Source of the DNA: Aphidius gifuensis
Taxonomy: Eukaryota; Arthropoda; Insecta; Hymenoptera; Braconidae
Assembly: GCF_014905175.1 (NCBI RefSeq)
Contig: NC_057789.1
Location: 11,398,876-11,462,875, forward strand
Direction of reading: 5' to 3'
DNA: 64,000 nt
This document shows, piece after piece, positions 62,918 to 64,000 of the stretch. Position 1 is the stretch's first letter. Every line of letters starts with the position of its first letter. The notes beneath the pieces were generated by a model. That model was not told the origin of the DNA and did no database searches. It saw only the letters and a program-made list of their open reading frames with translations. The position numbers and the translations under genes are program-made.

Positions 62918-63236
62918 AAATATGTACGGAATACTTGTGAAAGTTGTTTTGGTCAAGTATGGAAAAGTAAAGCAATTAATATTAATGATAAAAAGGGTAC
63001 ATCAATTGTTGCTGTTAAAACGCTAAAAGAAAATGCAACTGAACGTGAACGTATTGATTTAGCACAAAAATTAAAAGTCATGAAAACATTAGAGCCACAC
63101 CCGAATGTTGTTAGATTAATTGGTTGTTGTACTGAACGTGAGCAAATGCTTGTTATTTGGAGTATCTCAGTGGTAAACCACAAAGTTTTTTGCGTGAATC
63201 AAAAGAATCAAAACCCAAATAGTGTATTAAATACAA
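62918..63236 (+). pseudogene. Receptor tyrosine kinase fragment (Cad96Ca-like), frameshifted
   Basis: Plus-strand sequence encodes the glycine-rich loop and following part of a tyrosine kinase domain: ESCFGQVWKS, then SIVAVKTLKENATERERIDL (VAVK holds the ATP-binding Lys), VMKTLEPHPNVVRLIGCCTE (alphaC Glu region and beta 4-5), then after a 1-base shift near 63155, EYLSGKPQSFLRESKESK and a stop. The residues match insect Cad96Ca receptor kinases as I remember them. A further single-base loss lies before ESCFG (about 62935). No intron is seen, and only about 100 residues of the domain are present. The rest of the kinase is missing and CARMIL-like sequence follows directly. Confidence 0.75.
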
Positions 63237-63650
63237 TTGATTTATCATATAATTCAATTGAAGATGAAGGTGCAACATCATTATGTGGTTTAATTGCAAA
63301 ATTAACAACTGGTTGTAATATAAATGGTACAATTATTGGCTATATACCACAAGGTTTAAAAAAATTATCATTAACACATTGTAGTTTAACATCAAAGGGT
63401 ATATCGCAATTATCACATGTATTTAATTTAAACAGAACAATAACAACATCATTAAATTATTTAAATATCAGTGATAATAATATTAAAGATGATATTAATA
63501 ATTTATGTAATTATTTACGTCAACCAAATACATTTACATATTTAGATATTGGTGGTGTTAATGCAACACTAGAATTAATATTTAATGCATTACAAAATGG
63601 TTGTATTACAAATTTAATACATTTAAGGAGGTTATGCAGAAATTACTCTT
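63215..63650 (+). pseudogene. CARMIL-like leucine-rich-repeat fragment
   Basis: Directly after the kinase part, and in the frame of the ORF ending at 63727, LRRs follow: LNTIDLSYNSIEDEGATSLC, GLKKLSLTHCSLTSKGISQL, LNYLNISDNNIKDDINNLCN and FTYLDIGGVNATLELIFNAL. Order and wording match the LRR domain of CARMIL (LRRC16-type capping-protein regulators that control actin assembly). It lacks the N-terminal PH-like and C-terminal capping-protein-binding parts, and no introns are visible over about 430 bp. The end (LIHLRRLCRN) leaves the LRR pattern at about 63635. It is probably a pseudogene or a captured fragment. Confidence 0.75.
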
Positions 63651-63727
63651 TTTTTTTAAAATATAATGAGAATGTTCTGAAATTTCTTACACGAGTAGAT
63701 TTTTTCATTCTGAATACAACGGTATAA

Positions 63728-64000
63728 TTATTTTCTTATGTTGATCGGTTAAATTTTTTGTAATTAATTATTGAAAATAATATTTAACATTGGCTCTTAT
63801 GGAGATTTCAACCATTTTTTCCGGATAGAAAAGTCTTGAAAAAATCACACATATACTAGAAACCGAGTTTTATTGGTTGCGCGAAAAATTTTCATATATT
63901 GATCGGTCAATTAATGAGAAATTAATTATAAACTTTACAAAAATTAGATGTGGCAACGTATGGCATGTTCAATCACACACACATACCCGCAATCCCATAT
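63728..64000. other. Unassigned right edge
   Basis: A/T-rich, with a short CACACACATAC tract at 63975-63988. Nothing further recognised. Confidence 0.4.

Overview
The window looks like a repeat-choked, A+T-rich stretch of an insect genome, most likely a parasitoid wasp or another hymenopteran. I infer this from long A/T runs, intron-bearing gene pieces with GT..AG borders, and fragments of two animal genes (Cad96Ca-like receptor kinase and CARMIL). The transposon families are non-LTR retroelements, Ty3/Gypsy, hAT and Helitron. No bacterial-style gene organisation is present. There is one 100-base assembly gap (62751-62850).

Layout. 1-249: the 5' part of an unidentified gene running off the left edge on the minus strand. 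703-1475: 18-bp minisatellite arrays closed by a terminal hairpin. 1500-2580: a diverged tandem array. 2583-5453: a non-LTR retroelement with both ends kept but most of its second ORF deleted. 5454-9348: A/T-rich, no gene recognised. 9349-19851: the 3' two thirds of a Ty3/Gypsy endogenous retrovirus on the minus strand, in the order RT, RNase H, integrase, envelope glycoprotein, an Arg-rich ORF, two Cys-rich ORFs, 3' LTR. 19852-25270: a decayed Helitron whose helicase is split by an R1-type non-LTR element with a 13-bp target duplication. 25651-26493: a GC-rich solo-LTR-like block. 27600-33620: three decayed hAT transposase pieces, one split by a solo LTR with TAGT duplication, plus unidentified coding-like segments near 30100-30780.

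34464-36471: a second copy of the first non-LTR family. 36640-39500: fold-back elements and a TTAA-flanked element. 39767-44607: a 4.84-kb DNA transposon with 341-bp inverted ends and TATA duplication, holding a nested set of palindrome-filled elements. 45000-46752: further repeats. 46789-51060: a Jockey-type element, broken. 51449-53531: a solo LTR of the same family as the Gypsy element, with TTCC duplication and a TTAA-type miniature element inside. 54306-55114: three spliced exons of an unidentified gene, the best candidate for a host gene here. 55350-62750: palindrome-rich elements, two of which carry tRNA-like modules. 62910-63727: a broken chimera of Cad96Ca-like kinase and CARMIL leucine-rich-repeat sequence.

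There is little joint gene function to describe: most of the window is layered transposon debris. The most interesting parts are (i) the endogenous Gypsy retrovirus with a virus-type glycoprotein and three extra 3' ORFs, two of which share a repeated Cys module, and (ii) a group of elements with CCC(A/G)(A/G)GTAG-like inverted ends, filled with family-specific short palindromes and carrying tRNA-like cores.
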